From positions 27,497 to 91,496 of the forward strand of contig NZ_JADMLH010000027.1 in the NCBI RefSeq assembly GCF_016464385.1: a stretch of DNA of 64,000 nucleotides, in the 5' to 3' direction. How positions within the stretch are numbered: the stretch's first letter is position 1; each line of letters opens with the position of its first letter. The DNA comes from Nucisporomicrobium flavum (GTDB lineage: Bacteria > Actinomycetota > Actinomycetes > Mycobacteriales > Micromonosporaceae). The translations under genes and the position numbers were made by a program. The notes under the pieces were generated by a model. It was not told the DNA's origin and searched no databases. It was given only the letters and a program-made list of their open reading frames with translations. Below, one piece after another: positions 57,351 through 64,000 of this stretch.

Positions 57351-59429
57351 GTGACACCGCAGGCACCCGCGCGCCGCCGCGCCGCTCCGACCGTCGTGGG
57401 CGTCGTCGCCGTCGCGCTCACGCTCGCCGCCCTCGCCGGCGCGGCCGCTCTGGACATCGCCGTACCGGCATCGCACCGCGCCGTCGCCCGGCTGGACCTG
57501 GGCTGGGTCGCGGCGATGTCCGGGGTCTCCCTCGCCGTACCGGGCGCGCTGCTGTTGCGGCGGCTGCCCCGGCATCCGGTCGCGTGGGTCCTGGTTGTGA
57601 CCGGGGTGCACTGGGCGTACGACGGCCTGGCCTGCGCGTGGCTGGGGTACGCGACCCTGCAGCACCCCGCGCGGCCCGGCGCGGCCGCGGCGTTCTGGAT
57701 CTACCAGCGGCTCGGTGCCGCGCTGTTGCTGTCGCTGCCGCTGATCCTGCTGCTCTACCCGGACGGGCGGCTGCCGCGCGGACGCTGGCGGGCCGCCTCG
57801 ATCGCCGGCCTGGCCAGCACGGCCCTGCTGCCCATCGTGCTGCTGTTCGCGCCCTCCGGCATCGCGCAGGCCGATGCGGGCGGACCGCTGCCCGCGCCCT
57901 TCGCCGGGCTCGACCTGGACCCGGCGAGCCTGCCGCTGCCCGACGGGGTGTGGCGGGGGCTGCTCGCGGTGGCCGGGGCGCTCGTACCGCTCAGCCTGGT
58001 CGTACCGTTCGCGGTGGTCGTCGGCCGTTACCGCCGCTCCGCCGGTGACGCCCGCCGCCGCGCCCGGATGCGCTGGCTGCTCTGGGCCGCCCTGGTCGAC
58101 GTGCTGGTGATGCTCTCCACCACCGTCCTGCCGCAGGGCTGGACGTCCGTCGCGCTGACCACGGCGGTCGCGCTCACCGGCGTCGCACTGGCGATCGGCA
58201 TCATCGCCCCGCAGGCGGTCGACATCGACCGGCTCCTGGGCGGCACGGTCCTGTACGCGGCCATGGCCATCTCCGTGCTCCTCGTCGACGCGTGCGTGCT
58301 CGGCGTCGCGGGCGCGCTCCTCGGCGGGCGGCTCGCCGAACGCGACGCCGCCGTACTGGCGCTGCTGCTGGTCACCGCGGTGTACGGGCCGCTGCGCCAG
58401 CGGCTGTGGCTGCTCGTACGGCGGCTTGTGCTGGGCCGCCGCGACGACCCGTACGCCGTGGTGGCGGGCCTGGCCGAGCAGCTCGAACACCGCGACAGCC
58501 CGGAGGAGCAGCTGCTCGCCGTGGCCCGCGGCGTCGCGGCCGCGTTCCGGGTGCCGTACGTGGCCGTCGAGGTCGACCGGCCCGGCGGCGAGAGCGTCGT
58601 CGCCACGCACGGCACCGCTCCGGACGGCGTGGAGGTGCTGCCGATCGCGTACCGGGGGGAGACCGTGGGCCGGTTGCTGCTGCCGTCGGAACGGGCGGCG
58701 CTGTCGGCCCGTGACCAGCGGTTGCTGGGGGACATGGTGCGGCAGGCCGCGATCGCAGCGCGGACCGCGTACCTGGCGGGGGAGCTGCAGCGCGGGCGCG
58801 AGCGCATCGTCGCCGCCCGCGAGGAGGAACGCCGCCGGTTGCGGCGCGACCTGCACGACGGTCTCGGGCCGACGCTCGGCGGGGTGGGCCTGCGCATCGA
58901 CGCCGCGCGGAACCTGGCCGCGCACAGGCCCGAGGAGGCCGACAAGTTGCTGCGCCAGGCGCGTGAGGACGTCACCACGGCGGTCGCGGACGTCCGGCGG
59001 CTGGTGCACGACCTGCGCCCGCCGGCCCTGGACGACGTCGGCCTGCTGGGCGCCGTACGCCAGCAGGCAGATCGTCTCCGCGCACCGGGCCTGACCGTCG
59101 CGGTCGACGGCGACGAGCTCGAGGGGTTGCCCGCGGCGGTGGAGGTCGCGGCGTACCGGATCGTCTCGGAGGCCCTGACGAACGTGGCCAAGCATGCCCG
59201 CGCGGCCTCGGCCCGCGTGCTGCTGTCCCGCGCCGCCGGCGAGCTCGTCGTGGAGATCTCCGACGACGGCACCGGCATCCCCGCCGGTACGCCCAGCGGG
59301 GTGGGCCTGGTGTCGTTGCGCGAGCGCGCCGCCGAGCTGGGCGGGCACTGCCGGATAGAGTGCCCGGACGGCGGCGGCACGCTGGTCAGGGCCCGGCTGC
59401 CGCTGGGACTGGAGGTGGCGCATGGCTGA
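57351..59429 (+). CDS. Sensor histidine kinase with GAF and HisKA_3 domains
   Basis: The 692-residue protein has about eight membrane helices (roughly 10-325), then a GAF-like domain (about 360-460; FRVPYVAVEVDRPGGESVV) and the DHp motif LRRDLHDGLGPTLGGVGLRI with the phosphoacceptor His. The ATPase domain has VAAYRIVSEALTNVAKHARA, ISDDGTGIPAG and GVGLVSLRERAAELGG. The GTG at 57351 ends the frame's plausible upstream limit; it stands right after the operator half-sites. It overlaps the response regulator by 8 nt. Confidence 0.92.
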   Translation: MTPQAPARRRAAPTVVGVVAVALTLAALAGAAALDIAVPASHRAVARLDLGWVAAMSGVSLAVPGALLLRRLPRHPVAWVLVVTGVHWAYDGLACAWLGYATLQHPARPGAAAAFWIYQRLGAALLLSLPLILLLYPDGRLPRGRWRAASIAGLASTALLPIVLLFAPSGIAQADAGGPLPAPFAGLDLDPASLPLPDGVWRGLLAVAGALVPLSLVVPFAVVVGRYRRSAGDARRRARMRWLLWAALVDVLVMLSTTVLPQGWTSVALTTAVALTGVALAIGIIAPQAVDIDRLLGGTVLYAAMAISVLLVDACVLGVAGALLGGRLAERDAAVLALLLVTAVYGPLRQRLWLLVRRLVLGRRDDPYAVVAGLAEQLEHRDSPEEQLLAVARGVAAAFRVPYVAVEVDRPGGESVVATHGTAPDGVEVLPIAYRGETVGRLLLPSERAALSARDQRLLGDMVRQAAIAARTAYLAGELQRGRERIVAAREEERRRLRRDLHDGLGPTLGGVGLRIDAARNLAAHRPEEADKLLRQAREDVTTAVADVRRLVHDLRPPALDDVGLLGAVRQQADRLRAPGLTVAVDGDELEGLPAAVEVAAYRIVSEALTNVAKHARAASARVLLSRAAGELVVEISDDGTGIPAGTPSGVGLVSLRERAAELGGHCRIECPDGGGTLVRARLPLGLEVAHG

Positions 59430-60069
59430 GGCGATCCGGGTGGTCGTGGCCGACGACCACCCGATCTTCCGGGACGGGCTGGCGATGCTGCTCGCCTCCG
59501 TCGACGGCATCGAGGTCGTAGCCACGGCGGCCAACGGTCTCGAGGCGGTCGCCGCGGCGACCCGGCTGCTGCCTGACGTGGTCGTGATGGACGTGCAGAT
59601 GCCCGAGCTCAACGGCGTCGAGGCCACCCGCCGGCTCTCCGCCGAGGCGCCCGGCGTCGGCATCGTGGTGCTCACCATGAGCGAGGACGACGGCACGGTG
59701 TTCGCGGCGGTCCGCGCGGGCGCCCGCGGTTACCTCGTGAAGGGCGCCGAGCAGGAGGAGATCGTGCGCGCGATCACCACGGTCGCGTCCGGCGGCGCGG
59801 TCTTCGGCGCCACCCTCGCGGCCCGCATCGCGCAGTTCTTCGCGGCCGGGCCACCGACGCCCACCTCCGCCTTCCCCCAGCTCACGGCCCGGGAGCGGGA
59901 GATCCTCGAGCTGCTGGCGGCGGGCCGGTCCAACGCCCAGATCGCCGCGGCGCTGTACCTGTCCCCGAAGACCGTCCGCAACAACGTCTCCAACGTCTTC
60001 GCCAAGCTCCAGGTCGCTGACCGCGCCGAGGCGATCGTGCGGGCGAGAGAGGCCGGTCTCGGGCGGTAG
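59422..60069 (+). CDS. NarL/LuxR-family response regulator
   Basis: The 215-residue protein has a receiver with VVADDHPIFRDGL and the phosphoacceptor in DVVVMDVQMPELNGVEA, LTMSEDDGTVFAAVRAGARGYLVKG, and a LuxR HTH (LTAREREILELLAAGRSNAQIA and LSPKTVRNNVSNVFAKLQV). GAGGTGGCGC and the 8-nt overlap with the kinase fit coupled translation. The likely binding site is the TGTCCCGG repeat cluster upstream of the kinase. Confidence 0.95.
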   Translation: MAEAIRVVVADDHPIFRDGLAMLLASVDGIEVVATAANGLEAVAAATRLLPDVVVMDVQMPELNGVEATRRLSAEAPGVGIVVLTMSEDDGTVFAAVRAGARGYLVKGAEQEEIVRAITTVASGGAVFGATLAARIAQFFAAGPPTPTSAFPQLTAREREILELLAAGRSNAQIAAALYLSPKTVRNNVSNVFAKLQVADRAEAIVRAREAGLGR

Positions 60070-60096
60070 GCCCGGTTCGTCTGACAGGGTTGACGG

Positions 60097-61197
60097 ATGG
60101 CAGCCAAGATCAGCACGTACCTGGCCCGGTGGACCATCTACGTCCCGGTCGTCGCCGTGGCCGCCCTCGCCCTGACCTGGGGCCGCGACCTGGCGGCGGC
60201 CCTGGTGATCGTGAGCGCGGCCCTGCTCGCGGGCGCGGTGCTCGCGGCCGTCCATCACGCGGAGGTCGTCGCCCACAAGGTCGGCGAACCCTTCGGCTCG
60301 CTCGTGCTCGCCGTCGCCGTGACGGTCATCGAGGTGGCCCTGATCGTCACGCTGATGATCAGCGGCGGCGAGAAGACCCAGTCGCTGGCCCGGGACACCG
60401 TCTTCGCGGCCGTCATGATCACCTGCAACGGCATCCTCGGCCTGTCCCTGCTGGTGGGAGCGATCCGCCGGCGCATCGCGGTCTTCAACCCGGAGGGTAC
60501 GGGCGGAGCACTGGCCGCCGTCGCCACGGTCGCCACGCTGAGCCTGGTGCTCCCGAGCTTCACCACCAGCCGCCCCGGCCCGCAGTTCTCCCCGGCCCAG
60601 CTGGTGTTCGCCGCCGTGGCCTCCCTGGGCCTCTACCTGCTCTTCGTGACCGTCCAGACCCGCCGCCACCGGGACTACTTCCTGCCCATCACCACCGCCG
60701 GCGAGGTGATCGACGAGGAGGAGCACGTCGACCCGCCCACCGCCCGCGCGGCGCTGACCAGCGTCGGCCTGCTGCTCGTCGCGCTGATCGCGGTGGTCGG
60801 CCTCGCCAAGGGCGTCTCCCCGGCGATCGAGTCCGCGGTCGCCGGCGCCGGCCTGCCCCAGTCGGTGGTCGGCGTGATCATCGCGCTGCTCGTCCTGCTG
60901 CCGGAGACCATCGCGGCGGTCCGCGCCGCCGCCCGCGACCGTATCCAGACCAGCCTGAACCTGGCGCTCGGCTCGGCCATGGCCAGCATCGGCCTGACCA
61001 TCCCGGCGATCGCGATCGCGATGATCTGGCTGGACGGGCCGCTGCTGCTCGGCCTCGGCGGCACCCAGATGGTGCTGCTCGCGCTGACGGTCGTGGTCGG
61101 GACGCTCACGGTCGTACCGGGACGGGCGAACGTGCTGCAGGGCGGCATCCACGTCGGGCTGCTGGCGGTCTTCCTGTTCCTGGCCGCGAGCCCGTAG
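60097..61197 (+). CDS. Calcium/cation-proton antiporter (ChaA-like)
   Basis: The 366-residue CaCA-family protein has eleven or so helices and two alpha-repeats: AVAVTVIEVALIVTLMI with the acidic Glu, and VVGVIIALLVLLPETIAAVRAA with Glu, followed by SLNLALGSAMASIGLTIP. These Glu residues bind the cation. A cytosolic loop DEEEHVDPPTA lies between the halves. CAGGGT lies 7-12 nt before the ATG, so a leaderless start is possible. It exports Ca2+ or Na+ in exchange for protons. Confidence 0.9.
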   Translation: MAAKISTYLARWTIYVPVVAVAALALTWGRDLAAALVIVSAALLAGAVLAAVHHAEVVAHKVGEPFGSLVLAVAVTVIEVALIVTLMISGGEKTQSLARDTVFAAVMITCNGILGLSLLVGAIRRRIAVFNPEGTGGALAAVATVATLSLVLPSFTTSRPGPQFSPAQLVFAAVASLGLYLLFVTVQTRRHRDYFLPITTAGEVIDEEEHVDPPTARAALTSVGLLLVALIAVVGLAKGVSPAIESAVAGAGLPQSVVGVIIALLVLLPETIAAVRAAARDRIQTSLNLALGSAMASIGLTIPAIAIAMIWLDGPLLLGLGGTQMVLLALTVVVGTLTVVPGRANVLQGGIHVGLLAVFLFLAASP

Positions 61198-61678
61198 CTG
61201 CCGCGGCGCTGTCGCGGGCGGGACCTCGATCCGCCGCTCTCCTCCAGCGACACCCCGGTGGGCGGCCTGCTCGACACGCCAAGAGAACTGAATGCCGGCC
61301 CTCGCGCCCGGGGGAGACCACCTCGATGACAAGCACATGCTCGGGTCGCGTCGGCGTACCTCGGTGTCAGCGTTCCAGGCCGGTCCCGCGCCAGTGAGGC
61401 GTTCCGCGTCTCCGTGGGGTGGAAATCTCACGCCCTCCGCTCCGACTCCTCCATGCGCGGGTGCAGCGCTTCGGCAGGGTGGTTCCGGCCCGGCGGCAGG
61501 CGCGCAGATACGAGAAGCCCCGCACCGCCTGTGGAAAGGCAGGCCCGGGGCTGCTCGTGATGCTCAGTTCGGCTGGTACCGAAACGGCGGGCGCCGTTCG
61601 ATCACCACATGGTCATCCGTGGTCGAACCCGCCGTTGCCTGCCATGGGTCCGATGCCCGCAGGGTGCGGGCTGGACTG
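61198..61678. other. Gene-free stretch with one hairpin
   Basis: I see no supported gene here. CGAG-A-AGCCCCG (61511-61522) pairs with CGGGGCT-G-CTCG (61546-61557), with GCCT/AGGC inside, forming a long interrupted hairpin about 120 nt beyond the stop of the minus-strand gene at 61679. There is no T-run. It may end that transcript or be a structured remnant; it does not fold as a tRNA. Confidence 0.4.
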
Positions 61679-62104
61679 CTACGGCTTGTTGAACCTGCGC
61701 CGGGGTCCGCAGTAGTGTCCGGGCTCGCCGCAAACGGTGACCCGGATGTTGTTGATTCCGCCCGGCTTGTCGGGATCGCCGATGGTGAATCCGAAGTGGA
61801 GGCTGCCCGTTGTGGCCGTGCGGTGCTCCGTGGGGCCGACCTTCGTGTCGTTGGTGAACGCCTCGAAGTAGACCGCTACGTCGCCGTCGATCACTCCCTC
61901 GTGCACGTCGCCGCCGACATAGGCCGTGCGGTTGGACCAGCTGATGCTGCCCTCGGAGAATCCATTCTGGTAGAGCTCGCCGTAGCCGAAGGCGATGAAC
62001 GGCGTGGCTTCGGCGGCTTGGGCGGCAACCGGGGCCAGCACGGTAGCGAGGGTGGCGACTGCCGCTCCGATGGCCGTACGTCGCAGGAACCGGGCACGAT
62101 GCAT
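61679..62104 (-). CDS. Small secreted protein of unknown function
   Basis: The 141-residue protein has a signal peptide (FLRRTAIGAAVATLATVLAPVAAQA, cleaved before AEATP) and a mature domain of about 110 residues with alternating strands (ISWSNRTAYVGGDV, VAVYFEAFTN, GSLHFGFTIG). Two cysteines near the end (TVCGEPGHYCGP) could pair. AGGAGA stands 8 nt before the ATG at 62104. The composition is that of a beta-sandwich extracellular protein. Family not recognised. Confidence 0.78.
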   Translation of the reverse strand: MHRARFLRRTAIGAAVATLATVLAPVAAQAAEATPFIAFGYGELYQNGFSEGSISWSNRTAYVGGDVHEGVIDGDVAVYFEAFTNDTKVGPTEHRTATTGSLHFGFTIGDPDKPGGINNIRVTVCGEPGHYCGPRRRFNKP

Positions 62105-62355
62105 AAACAATCTCCTATGTGGTCGGTCGCACGCGTCGTGAACCTAGCATGATCCGTTTCGTCCCGCGTGCCCGTTTGAGCCGCAAGATCAGGCGCCCTG
62201 GAGGCCGGGGCCGGTGGCCGTGTCTCGCCCGCCGCCGCGTCAACGTCCTGCACGCCACGCTTCGCACCCGCAACCTCTGCCAGCACAAACCCGCGGAAGA
62301 GCTTGCCCTCGCCGCTTGACAGAAAGCGATAGGGACCCGGTAGGCGGCGGACCGC
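62105..62355. other. Intergenic region without clear signal
   Basis: No gene is supported in these 251 nt; open frames have atypical composition and no ribosome site. It presumably holds the promoter of the secreted protein and the 3' end of the LacI gene. Confidence 0.4.
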
Positions 62356-63414
62356 TCAGGCCGACTGGCGCCGCACCAGCGTCGGCTCGTAGATCACCGA
62401 CGACACCCGCATGGCCGCGTCGTCGATGCGGGTCATCAGCAGCCGGGCCGCCTCGGCCGCCATGTCCTCGAGCGGATGACGGATCGTCGTGAGCGCCGGG
62501 TTCGCCGCCACGGCCGCGCTGCTGTCGTCGAACCCGACCACCGCGACGTCACCGGGCACCTCGCGGCCGGCGGCCCTCAGCGCGAGCAGGGCACCGAGCG
62601 CCATCAGGTCGTTCGCGACGAAGACGCCGTCCAGCGTGGGGTGGGCGGCGAGCAGCTCGTGCATCGCCCGTTCGCCGCTCTCCTGGGTGAAGTTGCCGGT
62701 GACCTGCGGGACCCACGCGTGCCCGTGCCGGGCCATGGAGCGCCGGAAACCCGCGATCCGGTCGCTGCTCGCCGGGACGTCCGCGGGTCCGGAGATCATC
62801 CCGACGAGCTGACACCCCCGGCCGACCAGGTGGTCGGCCGCGAGGGACGCCCCGGTGTCGTTGGCGAGATCCACATAATTGATGGGTACGGGCTCCGCCG
62901 GCCGCCCGATCATCACGGCGGGCACGCCCGCGTCGGTGAGCATCCGGGGCAGCGGATCGTGTCCCGGCAGCGACAGCACGACCACCCCGTCGGCCTGGCC
63001 GTGCCGCAGATCCCCGACGAGCCGGGTGCGCTGCTGCTCGGTGCCGACGATCTGCAGCGCCAGCTGGATCCCGGCCGCCCGCAGCACGCTCATCAGCCCG
63101 CCGACGACCCGGCCGAAGTACGGGTCGGCGAAGAACCGCCCCATGAACGGGTCGTCGTCGTGCGACTCGGAGTCCGACACGACCAGCGCGATCGTGCCGG
63201 TGCGCCGGGTGACCAGGGACCGGGCGAGGCGGTTGGGCACGTACCCGGTGCGGTCGACGGCGTCCCACACCATCTTGTGCAGTTGCGGGTCGACGTTGCG
63301 GATCCCGTTGATCACACGGGAGACGGTCGCCCGGGACACCCCGGCGATCCGGGCCACGTCCTCCAGGGTCGGCAGCCGTTCCCCGACGGGCACGCGCCCG
63401 CTCGTGGCGGTCAT
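62356..63414 (-). CDS. LacI-family sugar-responsive repressor
   Basis: The 352-residue protein has the LacI helix-turn-helix TLEDVARIAGVSRATVSRVIN, hinge helix RNRLARSL-type (PNRLARSLVTRRTG) and a periplasmic-binding-protein-like core with VVVLSLPGHDPLPRML and VAVVGFDDSSAAV. The ATG at 63414 is chosen because it puts the HTH at the usual distance; an ATG at 63441 would add nine residues. A perfect palindrome 36 nt upstream suggests autoregulation, and a second operator at 63718 implies a sugar-utilisation promoter. The effector sugar is unknown. Confidence 0.93.
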   Translation of the reverse strand: MTATSGRVPVGERLPTLEDVARIAGVSRATVSRVINGIRNVDPQLHKMVWDAVDRTGYVPNRLARSLVTRRTGTIALVVSDSESHDDDPFMGRFFADPYFGRVVGGLMSVLRAAGIQLALQIVGTEQQRTRLVGDLRHGQADGVVVLSLPGHDPLPRMLTDAGVPAVMIGRPAEPVPINYVDLANDTGASLAADHLVGRGCQLVGMISGPADVPASSDRIAGFRRSMARHGHAWVPQVTGNFTQESGERAMHELLAAHPTLDGVFVANDLMALGALLALRAAGREVPGDVAVVGFDDSSAAVAANPALTTIRHPLEDMAAEAARLLMTRIDDAAMRVSSVIYEPTLVRRQSA

Positions 63415-63450
63415 CGGGCCGGGCTCCGGGTGTGCATGCAAGCTTTATAG

Positions 63451-63480
63451 CACAGGTCGGAGAGCGCTCTCCGACCTGTG
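63451..63480. promoter_or_regulatory. Perfect 30-bp palindrome (LacI operator)
   Basis: All 30 bp are self-complementary: the left arm is CACAGGTCGGAGAGC and the right arm its exact reverse complement. The centre GAGAGCGCTCTC is a typical LacI-family core. It lies in the promoter region of the LacI gene at 62356. Confidence 0.8.
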
Positions 63481-63545
63481 CTCTCCGAGCAGTCGAGGAG
63501 CGTGCGTGAGGAGCGACCGGGGCAGGCCTGGCTCACGGCTCCGCA

Positions 63546-63626
63546 GCGCGCCGGCCCACGCGAAAGCGTGCCGGCACACGTAAGAAGCGTGCCGGCCCAC
63601 GCGAAAGCGCGCCGGTCCAAGGGAAA
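63546..63626. repeat. Four tandem copies of a 20-bp repeat
   Basis: Units 63546-63565, 63566-63585, 63586-63606 and 63607-63626 follow the pattern GCGYGCCGGCCCACGCGAAA with a few changes. They lie between the LacI operator and a sigma-70-type promoter. They may be spacer DNA, or extra protein-binding sites. Confidence 0.75.
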
Positions 63627-63685
63627 GCTGAGCCCGCGACCAAACCGGACGAACCTGGGTCCAGTTCCGGAACCATCCCCGCGTA

Positions 63686-63731
63686 TTGACGTCCGTCGGC
63701 CCGGAGCGTAAGACTTCGGAAAGCGCTCTCC
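63686..63731 (+). promoter_or_regulatory. Sigma-70-type promoter with LacI operator
   Basis: TTGACG (63686-63691), a 17-bp spacer and TAAGAC (63709-63714) make a strong promoter. GGAAAGCGCTCTCC (63718-63731), the same core as the LacI palindrome, covers the expected transcription start. It points rightwards to the ATG at 63883. Confidence 0.75.
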
Positions 63732-63882
63732 AACCCGATTCCAGCCGGCCCCGGGTGTCCCCGCACCCGGCACCGGCGCCGCACGGTCGCGCCCGGACCC
63801 CGCCGGGCTCGATGCCGCCGTGTGCCCGGACCCCGCCGGTCCGGCCGCGGCGGCGCACCCGTCCCCACCCCCTGGAGTTTCA

Positions 63883-63891
63883 ATGACCATG
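63883..63891 (+). other. Start of a LacI-regulated gene, apparently interrupted
   Basis: GGAG (63874-63877) stands 5 nt before ATG at 63883, and the frame reads Met-Thr-Met before it meets the 3' end of an IS110-type transposase on the other strand. It looks like the true start of the gene driven by the promoter at 63686, cut by an insertion. The exact junction cannot be fixed from this window. Confidence 0.4.
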
Positions 63892-64000
63892 TCAAGCCGC
63901 GTTCGCGGTGAGCGGTGGTGAGGGATGGAACTCACGGCCGTCGCGCAGCAGGGCCCAAATAACGTCGATCAGGCGGCGGGCCAGGGCGATCACCGCTTGG
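63892..64000 (-). mobile_element. C-terminus of an IS110-family transposase (edge of element)
   Basis: On the minus strand from 63999 the reading frame gives QAVIALARRLIDVIWALLRDG and REFHPSPPLTANAA, then TGA at 63894-63892. This is the conserved C-terminal tail of IS110-type transposases, which lack terminal inverted repeats. The rest of the element lies beyond the window. Confidence 0.8.

Noticed and set aside
61511..61557. Possible tRNA
   Set aside because: No D, anticodon and T arms or CCA can be placed; it is a single interrupted hairpin.
61292..62152. Plus-strand frame over the secreted-protein locus
   Set aside because: Antisense to a gene with signal peptide and ribosome site; no conserved motif in the plus frame.

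Overview
The window reads as chromosomal DNA of a high-GC filamentous actinomycete. Codons end almost always in G or C, GTG starts are common, and several genes appear leaderless (a TANNNT box about 6 nt before the start codon). Actinomycete hallmarks include SigE-family ECF sigma factors, a deazaflavin (F420)-dependent nitroreductase relative, an IdeR/DmdR iron box, SpoIIE/STAS/HATPase partner-switching genes and DUF6510/DUF5682/DUF6223-type families. A Micromonosporaceae member (Actinoplanes-like) is my best guess; this is inference from gene content, not a search result.

Layout. 1-2.4 kb: the tail of an unknown exported protein, an L,D-transpeptidase, then a stand-alone divergent EF-Tu preceded by a candidate 30-residue leader peptide and alternative hairpins. 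2.4-6.4 kb: a 78-bp tandem repeat, a NarL-type two-component system divergent from an ABC exporter across a palindrome, and a PLDc_N membrane protein. 6.5-10.8 kb: a GCGGTAGG minisatellite, a SigE-family sigma factor with a repeat tail, a membrane protein joining an anti-sigma-like tail to a solute-binding domain, and a secreted hydrolase. 10.8-17.9 kb: secreted proteins and a partner-switching module (HATPase, PAS/GAF/SpoIIE, STAS, and a divergent MEDS-HATPase). 17.9-23.2 kb: a molybdopterin oxidoreductase/flavodoxin-reductase-like/DUF6510 operon, a second sigma/anti-sigma-like pair facing a paralogue of its own sensor ectodomain across mirror-image ECF promoters, a patatin and a membrane protein.

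23.3-33.2 kb: an IPT/TIG surface protein, a GH26-like glycosidase, then a four-gene operon of NrtR-type Nudix regulator, J-domain pseudokinase, vWA protein and PurA-like enzyme. An epimerase, a small protein with two zinc-ligand modules and an AAA ATPase follow. 33.3-37.3 kb: a complete siderophore ABC importer behind an iron box. 37.3-46.7 kb: PadR and ArsR units, a quinone oxidoreductase, a Ddn-like protein, an acetyltransferase, a Cho/UvrC-like nuclease, an alpha/beta hydrolase with a phosphopantetheinyl transferase, a second two-component system and an APH-like kinase. 46.8-54.5 kb: a SWIM/MoxR/DUF5682/vWA operon. 54.7-62.1 kb: redox enzymes, a third two-component system with four operator half-sites, a cation/proton antiporter and a small secreted protein.

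62.3-64 kb: a LacI regulator, a perfect 30-bp operator palindrome, a promoter carrying a second LacI operator, and at the right edge the C-terminus of an IS110-type transposase that appears to have replaced the regulated gene just after its start codon. The window is mostly regulatory and envelope-stress hardware. The most unusual items are the Nudix/J-pseudokinase/vWA/PurA operon, the EF-Tu with its leader, and the two sigma/ectodomain modules.
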